A stretch of 64,000 nucleotides of DNA from DATFDN01 sp963767645 (GTDB taxonomy: Bacteria > Pseudomonadota > Alphaproteobacteria > Acetobacterales > Acetobacteraceae), in contig CAVYEW010000008.1 of assembly GCA_963767645.1 (NCBI GenBank), forward strand, positions 434,001 to 498,000. Reading direction: 5' to 3'. Positions 47,854-57,250 of the stretch are shown here, piece by piece (positions within the stretch are counted from its first letter, which is position 1; every line of letters starts with the position of its first letter). Made by a program: the position numbers and the translations under genes. The notes beneath the pieces were generated by a model. The model did no database searches. It saw only the letters and a list, made by a program, of their open reading frames with translations, and had not been told where the DNA came from.

Positions 47854-49467
47854 CTAATGATTGTGGCGTGCCTCCCCGCGAGTCTCCAGGACGTTGAGGT
47901 AGAGTGTTGCGGGCTCAAGGCAGCCGCCGGTTCCGTGCTGGCCGACGAGGCTACGGTGGATCTCCTCCCAGGGCGTCTGATTCCGCAGTGCCGGCCGCTG
48001 CCAGGCCGCGCGGCGGGCCTCCAGCTCCTGCTGCGGAACCATCACATCGACCCGCCGGCGCTTCAGGTCGATGCGGATAGGATCGCCCGACCTGAGCAGC
48101 GCCAGCCCCCCGCCAACGGCGGCTTCGGGCGAGACATTCAGGATCGAGGGACTGGCCGAGGTTCCGGACTGCCGCCCGTCGCCCATGGTCGGCAGGGCGC
48201 TGATGCCGCGCTTCAGCAATGCGGACGGCGGTTGCATGTTCACGACCTCGGCGCCGCCCGGATAGCCCACTGGGCCGCAGTTGCGGATCACGAGGACCGT
48301 TCTCTCGTCCACGCCCAGGGCGGGATCTTCGATCCTCTCGTGGTAGTCCTCGGGGCCTTCGAACACGACAGCCTTGCCCTCGAACATGTCGGGGTGTTCC
48401 GGGTCCATCAGGAAGCGCTGCCGGAATTCCTGGTCGATGACGCTGATCTTCATTACCGCGCTGTCAAACAGGTTTCCGGTCAGGACCACGTAGCCGGCCG
48501 CCTCCTTGAGGGGACGATCATAGGCGCGGATCACGTCTCGGTCCGGCTCGGGTGCAGACTCCAAGTTCTGGGCCAGCGTTCGACCCGTGACCGTCATCGC
48601 GTCGCCACGCAGCTTGCCGGCCGTCAGCAACTCTTTCATGACCGCCGGCACGCCGCCCGCGCGGTGGAACCGCTCCCCGAGGAAACGCCCGGCAGGCTGG
48701 CAGTCGACCAGCAGCGGGATCTCCGGGCCGAGACGCTGCCAGTCCTCCAGCGTGTGATCGACTCCCATATGGCGGGCGATCGCCACCATGTGGATGGGGC
48801 AGTTGGAGGAGGCGCCGAGGGCCGCGGCGGCCACCACGGCGTTCTCGAAGGCCTGCTTCGTCATGATGTCGGACGGACGCAGGTTCTCCTCCACCATGGC
48901 CACGATCCGCTTGCCCGTCTCGTACGCCATCCATCCGCGTTCGCGGTGGGGGGCGGGGATCGCGGCGCAACCCGGCAACGACATGCCGAGCACCTCCGCC
49001 AGACTGTTCATCGACAGTGCCGTGCCCATGGTGTTGCAGTGGCCGATCGAGGGGGCCGAGGCGGCGACCATCTCCATGAACTGCTCGTAGGTGATCTTGC
49101 CCTCGGCCAGCCGCTTGCGCGCCTCCCAGATGACCGTGCCGGAACCGGCGAGCCTCCCGTGCCACCAGCCGTCCAGCATCGGGCCGCCGGACAGGACGAC
49201 GGCAGGGATGTTGACCGTCGCCGCCGCCATGAGGCACGCCGGCGTGGTCTTGTCGCAGCCGGTCGTCAGCACCACCCCGTCGAGCGGGTATCCGTGCAGC
49301 ACCTCCACCAGCCCGAGATAGGCGAGGTTGCGGTCGAGCGCGGCGGTAGGACGCTTGCCCGTCTCCTGGATCGGATGGACGGGGAATTCCAGCGGCACAC
49401 CTCCCGCGTCGCGAATGCCGTCCCGGACCCGCTTGGCGGGCGTTGTCAGGTTGATATCTGAAGGCAC
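47854..49467 (-). CDS. IlvD/Edd-family sugar-acid dehydratase, N-terminally truncated
   Basis: 537 residues. Two of the three expected [Fe-S] cysteines are visible: VLTTGCDKTTPACLM and SIGHCNTMGTALS. Other family blocks are PVHPIQETGKRPTAALDRNL, LSGGPMLDGWWHG and ALPTMGDGRQSGTSASPSIL. Relatives start about 60 residues earlier, with a DxxPC-type motif giving the first cluster Cys. Here the frame begins (GTG) at SDINLTTPAKRV and that Cys is missing. Genomic context (dgoK, dgoA) suggests a galactonate or related aldonate dehydratase. An IS6 transposase gene starts 28 bases upstream and likely removed the 5' end, so activity is doubtful. Confidence 0.85.
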   Translation of the reverse strand: MPSDINLTTPAKRVRDGIRDAGGVPLEFPVHPIQETGKRPTAALDRNLAYLGLVEVLHGYPLDGVVLTTGCDKTTPACLMAAATVNIPAVVLSGGPMLDGWWHGRLAGSGTVIWEARKRLAEGKITYEQFMEMVAASAPSIGHCNTMGTALSMNSLAEVLGMSLPGCAAIPAPHRERGWMAYETGKRIVAMVEENLRPSDIMTKQAFENAVVAAAALGASSNCPIHMVAIARHMGVDHTLEDWQRLGPEIPLLVDCQPAGRFLGERFHRAGGVPAVMKELLTAGKLRGDAMTVTGRTLAQNLESAPEPDRDVIRAYDRPLKEAAGYVVLTGNLFDSAVMKISVIDQEFRQRFLMDPEHPDMFEGKAVVFEGPEDYHERIEDPALGVDERTVLVIRNCGPVGYPGGAEVVNMQPPSALLKRGISALPTMGDGRQSGTSASPSILNVSPEAAVGGGLALLRSGDPIRIDLKRRRVDVMVPQQELEARRAAWQRPALRNQTPWEEIHRSLVGQHGTGGCLEPATLYLNVLETRGEARHNH

Positions 49468-49494
49468 GATCGATCTCTTGCAGGCAATGGGGCG

Positions 49495-50202
49495 TTACGC
49501 TGCGCCTGCAACTCCGGTCACATCACGCCATGTGCGGAATGCGGCATCACGAATGGCACGGTATTCGTAGGCGGCCAAGCGATGACGGCCAAGTTGGAAG
49601 TGGTTGTGGATCCGGGCGTGGGTGGACAGGAAGCGCTGCGCGTGGCGGGCTGACTTGAACCGCTGCATCTGCCGTTCTCGCCGTCGCGTAGGCTGGTGCG
49701 ACACCTCGGCGCGATTGTTGAGATATCGGCTCTGCCGGTGTTCAACGCCCGGCAGGACATGGCGCTTCGCGGCAGCATAGCTGCGCAGCTTGTCCGTAAC
49801 GATCACGCGCGGCACGTATTGCAAGCCGCGCAGCAGCTTGCGGAAGAACCGCTTTGCAGCTTTGGCACTGCGCCGGCTCTGCACCAGGATGTCGAGCACG
49901 TTCCCATCCTGGTCGATTGCGCGCCAGAGGTAGTGCAGCTTGCCGCGAATCCGGATGAACACCTCGTCCAAGTGCCACTTATCACCCGGACGAGGACGGC
50001 GTCGCTTCAGGGTGTTGGCGAACATGCGCCCGAAGCGCAGGCCCCATTCGCGGATGCTCTCGTAACTGACCACAACGCCGCGGGCGGCCAGGATCAACTC
50101 GACGTCGCGCAGGCTGAGGCTGAAACAGTGATACAGCCAAACTGCGTGCTGGATCACCTCGGCCGGGTAACGGAAGCCACGATAGGGATTGGACGCCATC
50201 AT
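49495..50202 (-). CDS. IS6-family transposase
   Basis: About 235 residues, complete. RYPAEVIQHAVWLYHCFSLS, RDVELILAARGVVVSYESIR, first Asp in DKWHLDEVFIRIRGKLHYLW, second Asp in VIVTDKLRSYAAAKRHV, and the Glu near EHRQSRYLNNRAEVSHQPTR (E/N-R region), ending FQLGRHRLAAYEYRAIRDAA. I chose MMASNPYRGFRYP as the start. Terminal repeats were not resolved by eye. IS6 elements move by replicative cointegration and often sit at deletion edges, as here beside the truncated dehydratase. Confidence 0.9.
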   Translation of the reverse strand: MMASNPYRGFRYPAEVIQHAVWLYHCFSLSLRDVELILAARGVVVSYESIREWGLRFGRMFANTLKRRRPRPGDKWHLDEVFIRIRGKLHYLWRAIDQDGNVLDILVQSRRSAKAAKRFFRKLLRGLQYVPRVIVTDKLRSYAAAKRHVLPGVEHRQSRYLNNRAEVSHQPTRRRERQMQRFKSARHAQRFLSTHARIHNHFQLGRHRLAAYEYRAIRDAAFRTWRDVTGVAGAA

Positions 50203-50502
50203 GCCGGGCAGCCTGCCAGGGCCCGATCGGGTCCGCCAACCTGACAAGGCCACACCGGCTCCAGCAGCAACAAGAAGATGTCGATCTCGATGGGCAGCAC
50301 GACGTGCTGCAATCCGCCGTGGTTCTCTAGGAAGGTCCTGATCGAATCCGGCACGTTCCGTCCCGCCTAGGTCAAGGGAGGGTGAAAGCTATACTGCGTC
50401 GTGGAGATGGATACCGATGCGCCGACGGTCGCGCCCGATCCGACCGAACCAGATAGGGCACTGGCCTCTGGCCTGATGTGGACCGCGTGTAGAATGCAGA
50501 GA

Positions 50503-50935
50503 TTACTTCCCCGCAGTCTGCTCGGTGCCGGGCACCGGCTCGTGCTTTTTCTCTACAAGCAGAAAAGTTATCGTCGTGTCACCAGCGTTGGTGAACTCGT
50601 GCCAAGGAACTGGCGGGGTGTTCGTGTAGCTTCCCGTGCGAAGCTCCACCTGTCGTGTGCCCTTCTCGTCTTGAACCCGTCCCTTGCCGCCACTTAGTAC
50701 ATAGCTGAGGTATCCGGGATGAGAGTGACGCACGTGAATTCGCGCCAGGCGGGAACGTACAGCGTAGAATGCGAATTTGAGCATCCTCCAAGAGATTCTC
50801 GCAGGGCTTTTGACCTTGCCACTCGACCGACACGGCGTCAGGGACGTTGTCGCCCCGGGCAATGGCGAGCGGGGTTGCTGTGAGGGCAGTCCCGAGGAGG
50901 ACGACAGGCGATCGAATCATGAGCGAGCGGAACAT
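50503..50935 (-). pseudogene. Exported cupin-domain protein, single-base frameshift
   Basis: The N-terminal frame has a signal peptide (RSPVVLLGTALTATPLAIA) and KPCENLLEDAQIRILRCTFP. The C-terminal frame carries the cupin core HVRHSHPGYLSYVLSGGKGR, TGSYTNTPPVPWHEFTNAGD and TTITFLLVEKK. One extra A near 50745 separates them. The metal-binding His pair is in the HVRHSHP segment. Periplasmic small-molecule binding is likely; the substrate is unknown. Confidence 0.75.
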
Positions 50936-51004
50936 GGTTGCCTTCCTTGCATTTTTTGAGAGCTCGAAGAGCAGTCGTTGACGCGGCCACCAGATCTGGT
51001 GGCC

Positions 51005-51265
51005 GAATTTGCACGCCTTTAGTTATTCCGGTCCGTCTCAGCAGATGTACGACGCGCGCGACGAGCCTGGCGCCCTGGTCGTGCCTCTGAGAAGGCGACG
51101 AAGCGTCTGGATCAGAGGCTTCCGCCTGCGGGACACCCTGTGCGAAAGCAGAGCCCACCGCCTGAGCCGCACCAATGAGCGGCTGCGGGGCGCCTTGCGC
51201 GAAAGCGGAGCCCGTCGATACTGAGAGCGTCACCGCTGCTTCGTGACCATGGAGCTGATTTTCAT
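51005..51265 (-). pseudogene. Small exported protein with a one-base deletion in the signal peptide
   Basis: AGGAGAAGAGGGATC precedes an ATG opening MKISSMVTK. After one missing base the frame continues AAVTLSVSTGSAFAQGAPQP, completing a signal peptide cleaved after AFAQ. A second GSAFAQGVPQ follows 14 residues later, an internal duplication. The 3' limit is uncertain. Confidence 0.45.
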
Positions 51266-51465
51266 GATCCCTCTTCTCCTGTTGGAGCGCCAACCGAGCC
51301 TACGATCCGGCAGGCGGACCGAAAATAACGCCCCACTGCTAGGCGTTTCTATCGGTACGAATACCCAGTGAGGAGTACTATGGGTACGACTACCTATGGC
51401 CCCGCCTGGTGGTGGCATGAGCGGCGGACCTGCGCTTAATACCAATGATGGAGGCAAGCCCCGCT

Positions 51466-52419
51466 ATGACAAGCGGCATTAGCACCTGGCGACCGGATTT
51501 CAGTCGGCCGATCTCCGCGCGCGCTGCAATCATCCCTGTTCTAGTCACCTCCGCCTACGTCGTCGCCTACACTGTCCTCGACCGCATCAGCATGGTGCAG
51601 GAACTCCCTGCGATCGGCTTCACGCTGTGGAACCCACCCCCGGCATGTAGCCTAGCGCTGCTGCTGATCATGGGTCTGCGCTACGCGCCGGCGCTGTTCG
51701 TCGCGGGTGTGATCGCGGATGGATTGATCGTTGGCTTCCCGGTCGGCCTCGCGGCAACATTCATTATCGAGGCAATCATCGCTCTCGGCTATTTTGCAGT
51801 GGCAGCGGCGCTGCGGCACGCCATCGGTGCCAGACGCGGCCTCGACGGCGTTGGTGCCGTCATCTTGCTGCTGGGCATTGTCGGCATCGGTGTCCTTTTC
51901 ATAGCCAGCGTCGTCGGCGCCGCGCTTGTTGTCATGCGAGTGCTTCCCCCCGAGCGGCTGCTCGCGACAGTACGGCACTTCTGGATCGGTGACCTGACGG
52001 GGATCATAGGGCTGCTGCCGGCTCTGATGGCCGCCCCCCAGGCCCTAGCACGCTGGAACGAACTGCCGGTGCGGTCCCGATTTACCGACGTGCTAGGCTT
52101 TGCTCTTGGCCTCGCCCTCGCATTGTGGATCGTCTTCGGGATCGCGGCTGCCAATGAATTCCGGTGCTTTTACCTGCTGCTGCTGCCCGTGGTCTGGGTC
52201 GGCGTCCGGCACGGACTGGCCTGGTGCGCCGTGGCCGTGCTGATCGAGCAGCTGGCTTTGATAGCGGTTGCCACCCTCATCGGCTATTCTGCGGCCGACT
52301 TCCTCGCGTTCCAGGTGCTATCCCTGGTGATCTCGACCACCGGCTTGATGCTTGGTGCGGTTGTGACGGAACGCCAGCAAGCGGAGACTTCGCCTGCGCT
52401 ACCAGCAGCTAGAGCTTGA
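51466..52419 (+). pseudogene. MASE1 sensor N-terminal half of a frameshifted histidine kinase
   Basis: Eight or so membrane helices with the MASE1 pattern (FTLWNPPPACSLALLLIMGL, PALFVAGVIADGLIVGFPVG, HFWIGDLTGIIGLLPALMAA, ending LGAVVTERQQAE). In relatives the frame continues through LRLRYQQLELERMARLTTAG into the kinase. Here one extra A near 52388 puts LRLRYQQLELERMARL in the next frame and the first product stops at 52419. MASE1 is an integral-membrane sensory domain with unknown ligand. The ATG at 51466 is preferred; another in frame is at 51445. Confidence 0.82.
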
Positions 52420-52423
52420 GCGG

Positions 52424-53107
52424 ATGGCGCGCCTCACTACGGCAGGAGCGCTCGGATCCGCGATTGCGCACGAAGTAAGCCAACCCCTGGCGACGATCGC
52501 GACGTATGCACACGCGTGCCGCCGCCTCCTCAAATCGCAGCCCGAGGTTCTCGGTGCCACATTGGAGAAGCTCGAAGGCGAGGCGCTTCGCGCAGGTGAA
52601 ATCGTCGATCGGCTGCGGGATTTTCTGTCCAAGGGCGAGGCAAAAGCCATATCCTTGGATTTCACCAAATTAACGCGTGACATTGTTGCTGCGCTCGCGG
52701 GTGAAGCGCATTTGCGAGCGGTGACCATTTCCATTGAGGCTCAGCACGTTCCCAAGATCCCCGCGGATCGCATTCAGATGGGGCAGGTCCTGATGAATTT
52801 GCTTCGCAACGCGATCGACGCCGCGGCCGAAGGCCCTGGCAGCGAACGGCGCGTGAGAGTGCTGCTACATCACCGGGATGGTGCGTTGCAGGTCGAGGTT
52901 GAGGACAGCGGGATGGGCATCGCGCCGGACTTCGCGGAACGGCTTTTCGAGCCATTTGAGACGAGCAAGCAGCGTGGCATGGGCTTGGGCCTCCTACTCA
53001 GCCGCCAGATAGTAGAGAGCCATGGCGGGCAGCTCTGGTGGGATCGAAACTTCACCAAGGGAGCACGCTTCGTATTTAGGATGCCCTGCAAGGACGACAG
53101 CGTGTGA
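52424..53107 (+). pseudogene. Histidine kinase catalytic half of the same gene
   Basis: 227 residues: H-box GSAIAHEVSQPLATIATYAH, N-box MGQVLMNLLRNAIDAAAEG, G1 VEDSGMGIAPDFAERLFEPF, G2 GMGLGLLLSRQIVESHGG, all intact. It can be translated from its own ATG as a soluble kinase, or was one protein with the MASE1 part before the one-base change. Its TGA overlaps the regulator's GTG start (GTGA). Confidence 0.88.
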
Positions 53108-53712
53108 GCGACGGCGCTACCGTGTACGTGGTTGAGGACGACGGGCCGATGTTGGATGCCCTGACCCTGCTGCTGCGAAGCGCAGGTTTCCAGGTCCGCG
53201 GCTACCCTAGTGCGGAGGCTTTTCTGGCGGAAATCGGGCCGGCACAGGACATTTGCCTGCTCACCGACGTGCGCTTGCCTGGCATGAACGGTCTGACGCT
53301 GTACCGGCATCTCGTCTCGCTTCGCATGGAGCCATCGACGGTGGTAATAACCGGCCATGGCGACATTCCGATGGCCGTGGCCGCCTTGAAGGCCGGGGTG
53401 GTGGATTTTGTCGAGAAGCCGTTCAACCCTGACATCTTGCTCGACAGCATCAGCGATGCATCTCAGCGCGCAGCCACGAATAGACACAGTCGAGCGGCCG
53501 CCGCAGCTGTCGAAAGCCGCTATTGCAAGTTGACGACACGGGAGAAAGAGATCCTGAATCTCCTGGTTGCAGCGCGACCTAACAAAGTCATTGCGGCGGT
53601 ACTCGGGATCAGCATCCGTACCGTTGAGCACCACCGTGCGCATATCATGGAGAAGATGGAGGTGCGCACGTTGTCGCATCTTATCAAGGCGGCACTTAGC
53701 CTCACGGGCTGA
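53104..53712 (+). CDS. FixJ/TodT-type response regulator
   Basis: 202 residues. Receiver domain with acidic pair VYVVEDDGPML, phospho-acceptor Asp in LLTDVRLPGMNG, Thr in VVITGHGDIPMA, Lys in FVEKPFNPD. A LuxR-type HTH follows (LTTREKEILNLLVAARPNKV, ISIRTVEHHRAHIMEKM). GTG start overlaps the kinase stop. With the membrane kinase it forms a two-component system. Target genes are not apparent nearby, because an IS481 element is inserted 10 bases downstream. Confidence 0.92.
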   Translation: MSDGATVYVVEDDGPMLDALTLLLRSAGFQVRGYPSAEAFLAEIGPAQDICLLTDVRLPGMNGLTLYRHLVSLRMEPSTVVITGHGDIPMAVAALKAGVVDFVEKPFNPDILLDSISDASQRAATNRHSRAAAAAVESRYCKLTTREKEILNLLVAARPNKVIAAVLGISIRTVEHHRAHIMEKMEVRTLSHLIKAALSLTG

Positions 53713-53722
53713 CCAATCCTGC

Positions 53723-54751
53723 TAGGTGTTTGATCCCGGGCTTTGATGGTGCAATCTTCTCACGCGAATGGAAGGATGCGCTATGGGCCAAGTTCTCCAC
53801 GGCAGCGCCACAACGACAGAGGCGGTCCGTCGAGCGATACAACATAGTCAAGAGAGCCTGAGGGCGCTCGCGACGCGCTACGGCATCAACCGAAGACCGT
53901 CGCCAAGTGGAAGCGGCGCACCTCCGTCACCGATCTGCCAACCGGACCCAAGGAGCCCAGATCGACCGTCCTCTCGCTCGAGGACGAGGCCATCATCGTC
54001 GCCTTCCGCAGGCACACGCTGCTGCCGCTCGACGACTGCCTCTATGCCCTGCAGGCCGACCATCCCGCATCTGACGCGGTCCTCACTGCATCGCTGCCTG
54101 CAGCGGCACGGCATCGGCCGGCTGCCGGAGGTCGAGGGCGACAAGCCCGCCAAGAAGGCGTTCAAGGCATATCCGATCGGCTACTTCCACATCGACATCG
54201 CCGAAGTGCAGACCGCCGAAGGCAAGCTCTACCTGTTCGTCGCCATCGACCGGACCAGCAAGTTCGCCTTCGTCCAGCTCGTCGACAAGGCCACGCGCGT
54301 CACCGCTTCGGCCTTCCTCGAAGCACTGATCGCAGCCGTGCCCTACCGCATCCACACCGTGCTGACCGACAACGGCATCCAGTTCCGCTTTGCCGCCGCG
54401 CTACGCCGACGGCCCTACGGCCCGATACATGACCCACATGTTCGACATGCGCTGCCGCGAGAACGGCATCGAGCACCGGCTTCACCAAAATCAACCATCC
54501 CTGGACCAACGGGCAGGTCGAACGAATGAACCGGACCATCAAGGAGGCCACCGTCAAGCGCTACCACTACGACAGCCACGAGCAGCTCCGACGTCACCTC
54601 GCCGACTTCGTCAATGCCTACAACTTCGCCCGCCGCCTCAAGACCCTCAAAGGCCTCACGCCCTACGAATTCATCTGCAAAACCTGGACAACCGAACCGC
54701 AACGATTCACGCCTAAATCCGCATCCACCAAATGCCGGGACTAAACACCTA
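53723..54751 (+). mobile_element. IS481-like element, inverted repeats preserved
   Basis: The left end TAGGTGTTTGATCCCGG and the complement of the right end TAGGTGTTTAGTCCCGG match at 15 of 17 positions and enclose one transposase gene. The size, about 1.03 kb, fits this IS group. No convincing target duplication was seen. Confidence 0.75.
53783..54744 (+). pseudogene. IS481-like transposase, multiply frameshifted
   Basis: Begins GQVLHGSATTTEAVRRAIQH and RALATRYGIN. A frameshift near 53895 hides the VAKWKRRTSVTDLPTGPKEP region. The frame then resumes with YPIGYFHIDIAEVQTAEGKL (first Asp), VLTDNGIQFRF (second Asp), is lost again near 54395, and ends NRTIKEATVKRYHYDSHEQL (Glu region) and LKTLKGLTPYEFICKTWTTE. 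Not active. Confidence 0.8.
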
Positions 54752-54832
54752 ATACCCAGGTCCCGCCGGTTGCGGCTGGGGCCTCCTCCAGATCAGGGCC
54801 CTTGCAGCTCCGACCTAACGGAGATGGCATCC

Positions 54833-54943
54833 ATGTGTCCTGACAATCTGTCCTCTTCCCCGCCTGAACACGACGTCCGCACCGCCCTGCCGCATGTCGC
54901 CATCGTCGGCGCCACCGGCGCGGTCGGTGTCGAGCTAGTACTA
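54833..54943 (+). pseudogene. asd: Aspartate-semialdehyde dehydrogenase N-terminal stub
   Basis: After an ATG, LPHVAIVGATGAVGVEL is the Rossmann GxxGxxG start of Asd (NADP site). It breaks off at CTAG, immediately followed by IS701-type sequence. Only about 37 codons remain. Confidence 0.65.
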
Positions 54944-55061
54944 CTGTGTCACGAACTGCCTGCTATGCTGACGCTGACAGCACGGGCAACGCGGGAGCGT
55001 TCGGGCCAGAGCGCGGGCGATCACGGTGCGGACGGAGGTCATCGAAGTGGCGACGTGGCGC

Positions 55062-55965
55062 TCAGGCCGGATCGGGAGCGCCGCGGGGTCGGTAGCCTTT
55101 GGGTAGGGCAGGTTGCGGGAGGGATGGCGGGTACCGCTCTCTGGAGGGGGGAATCGCGGCCCGCTCGGCAAGCAGGAAGCCGTAGGCGGCGATGCACAGC
55201 GTGGCGTGGTGATGGAAGCTGCGCCAGCCGCGGCCCTCGTAGTGGCCGAGCCCAAGTTCCTGCTTGAGATCCTGGTAGTCCCGCTCGATGCGCCAGCGCA
55301 GTTTGGCGAGACCGACCAGCGAGCGCAGCTTCGTGGTCTCCGGCAGCGTGGCGAGCCAGTACTTGGTGGGCTCCGCCTCGTCCCTGGGCCATTCGACCAG
55401 CAGCCATTCCTCGGGACGCAGTGTGGAGCGCCAATAGCCGCGATGCGCCGGGCGCACCCGCACGGCGGCGAAGCGCGAGGTGAGCGGGGCGTTGCTGCCG
55501 TCGCGCCAGGTCACGCGGCGCCAGGCGTGCTTCGGCAGATCGAGTGCGGCCTGCTTCGCCGAGACCGGCTTGTGGTCGGCATCCCGTCGCACCAGCGAGG
55601 GCGGTCTGCTGCGTCCGGTCCACTTCTTCGGCGGCAGCGGCTCGGTGCCCGTCGGCCACAGGCTCGCCGAGGACTGGATGCCGGCCGCGTAAAACAAGCC
55701 GAGTTCGGAGATGCCGTCGCGGAAGTCGGTATCGACGCCGTATCCGGCATCGGCCAGCACCGGCGCGGGCGGCACTCCGGCCGCCACGGCGGCGCGGATC
55801 TGTTTCAGCGCGATCTGCGGCTGGTGCGGAACACCACGTCGTCCGGCACGCCTGCACGTGCGCGCCGCGCCGGATCCTCGGCCCAGGCTTGCGGCAAATA
55901 AAGCCGGTGCGCAATCGGCAGGCTGGCGTGCTCGGCCGCGAGCGAGAGCGTGACCGCGACCTGGC
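55062..55965 (-). pseudogene. IS701-family transposase, N-terminus lost and frameshifted
   Basis: From high to low coordinates: NCQVAVTLSLAAEHASLPIA, HRLYLPQAWAEDPARRARAG, then after an indel near 55820 PPAPVLADAGYGVDTDFRDG (Asp), VTWRDGSNAPLTSRFAAVRV, LAKLRWRIERDYQDLKQELG (Glu), HYEGRGWRSFHHHATLCIAA. The first ~120 residues were replaced by the adjacent IS3 element. The other end of this IS begins near 54944, next to the asd stub. Confidence 0.8.
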
Positions 55966-56026
55966 AGTTGTCTGAAGTTGACCCGTTTTGGTGGAGCCCT
56001 TCAGGCTTTGAAACGGAGGCTCCCCG

Positions 56027-56350
56027 ATGCCCAAAACACGCCCGCCTTACTCGCCTGAGTTCCGCCGTCAGATGGTCGATCTTGTCCGGTCCGGACGCGA
56101 TCCGACGGACCTTGCCCGGGAGTTCGAACCGTCTTCTCAGGCTATCCGCAATTGGGTCGCGCAGGCGGGCCGGCAGGAGGGCCGCCGGGAGGAGAAAGTT
56201 GACGGCTTGACCGTCACCGAGCGCGACGAGCTGGCCCGGCTGCGTCGTGAAAACAAGCAGCTGCGGCTGGAGCGCGACATTCTCTCTCGAGCCGCTGCCT
56301 GGTTCGCACGCGAAACCGGCGCGATCCCGTCCGGGTCTTCGAATTCATGA
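56027..56350 (+). CDS. IS3 OrfA (HTH, leucine zipper)
   Basis: 107 residues. N-terminal helix-turn-helix YSPEFRRQMVDLVRSGRDPT, FEPSSQAIRNWVAQA, then a basic leucine-zipper region ERDELARLRRENKQLRLERD. It binds the element's ends. Its stop overlaps the orfB ATG (ATGA). In this IS subgroup a fused OrfAB can arise by programmed frameshifting, but I see no obvious slippery site. Confidence 0.88.
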   Translation: MPKTRPPYSPEFRRQMVDLVRSGRDPTDLAREFEPSSQAIRNWVAQAGRQEGRREEKVDGLTVTERDELARLRRENKQLRLERDILSRAAAWFARETGAIPSGSSNS

Positions 56351-57207
56351 GCGCGCACCAGGCGAGCTTTCCGATCGCGGTTATGGCGCGCGTGCTCGGC
56401 GTGTCGGAGTCCGGCTTTCACGCTTGGCGGCAGCGGCCGGCATCGGCGCACGCCGTTGCCGATGTGGCGCTGCTGAAGCGGGTGCGGACGATCCATATCA
56501 GCTCGCGCGAGACGTATGGCGCACCGCGTGTCCAGGCCGAGCTGCGGGCAGGAGGAGAGAAGCATGGGCGCAAGCGTATCGCGCGGCTGATGAGGGCGGC
56601 CGGGCTGGTTGGCGCCAGTCGTCGCCGCAACGGGGTTACGACCACGCGGCGCGACCGGAATGCGCGGCCGGCGCCGGACCTGGTCGACCGGAACTTCGTC
56701 GCGTCCAGGCCTGACGAGCTGTGGGTTGCTGACATCACGTTTGTACCGACGGCCACTGGCTTTCTTTATTTGGCCATTATCCTGGATGCATGGAGCCGCA
56801 AGATTGTCGGCTGGTCGATGGCGACCCACCTGCGTGCCGATCTGGTCATCGGCGCGCTTGAAGCGGCAGTCGGCCAGCGCCGACCCGGCGACGTGATCCA
56901 TCACAGCGACCAGGGAAGCCAGTACACCTCGCTGGCGTTCGGCAAGCGACACGCCGAAGCGGGTGTACGGCCGTCGATGGGATCCGTCGGCGATGCCTAT
57001 GACAACGCGATGTGCGAGAGCTTCTTCGCCACCCTCGAATGCGAGCTGCTCGACCGGCGTCGGTTCGCCTCCCAGGTCGAGGCGCGGATAGCCTGCTTCA
57101 GCTACATTGAGGGCTGGTACAACCCCATCCGCCTCCACTCCGCCCTCGGCTACCGGTCGCCTATCGCCTACGAAGCAGCAATGGAGGTCCAAGCAACAGA
57201 AACCTGA
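56347..57207 (+). CDS. IS3 OrfB transposase
   Basis: 286 residues. HTH_21 region RVRTIHISSRETYGAPRVQA, then DDE core: PDELWVADITFVPTATGFLY (Asp), GDVIHHSDQGSQYTSLAFGK (Asp), GDAYDNAMCESFFATLECEL (Glu), ending YNPIRLHSALGYRSPIAYE. Intact and probably active. Confidence 0.93.
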   Translation: MSAHQASFPIAVMARVLGVSESGFHAWRQRPASAHAVADVALLKRVRTIHISSRETYGAPRVQAELRAGGEKHGRKRIARLMRAAGLVGASRRRNGVTTTRRDRNARPAPDLVDRNFVASRPDELWVADITFVPTATGFLYLAIILDAWSRKIVGWSMATHLRADLVIGALEAAVGQRRPGDVIHHSDQGSQYTSLAFGKRHAEAGVRPSMGSVGDAYDNAMCESFFATLECELLDRRRFASQVEARIACFSYIEGWYNPIRLHSALGYRSPIAYEAAMEVQATET

Positions 57208-57250
57208 TCCCCGAAGCTCGCAAACACTCCACGAAATCGGGGCAGCTTCA

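Larger units (their letters stand above)
55973..57250 (+). mobile_element. Complete IS3-family element
   Basis: Ends TGAAGTTGACCCGTTTTGG and the complement of the right end TGAAGCTGCCCCGATTTCG share 14 of 19 bases, and the match continues into GTGGAG. Two intact overlapping genes fill the element. The exact outer base and 3-bp duplication are uncertain. Confidence 0.8.

Noticed and set aside
47491..49461. 656-codon plus-strand open frame
   Set aside because: Antisense shadow of the IlvD/Edd dehydratase and dgoK genes; no domain, and the minus-strand proteins are clearly conserved.
50203..50502. Search for IS6 terminal repeats and a gene between the IS6 transposase and the cupin
   Set aside because: No matching inverted repeats could be established by eye on both sides of the transposase gene, and no coding segment was convincing.
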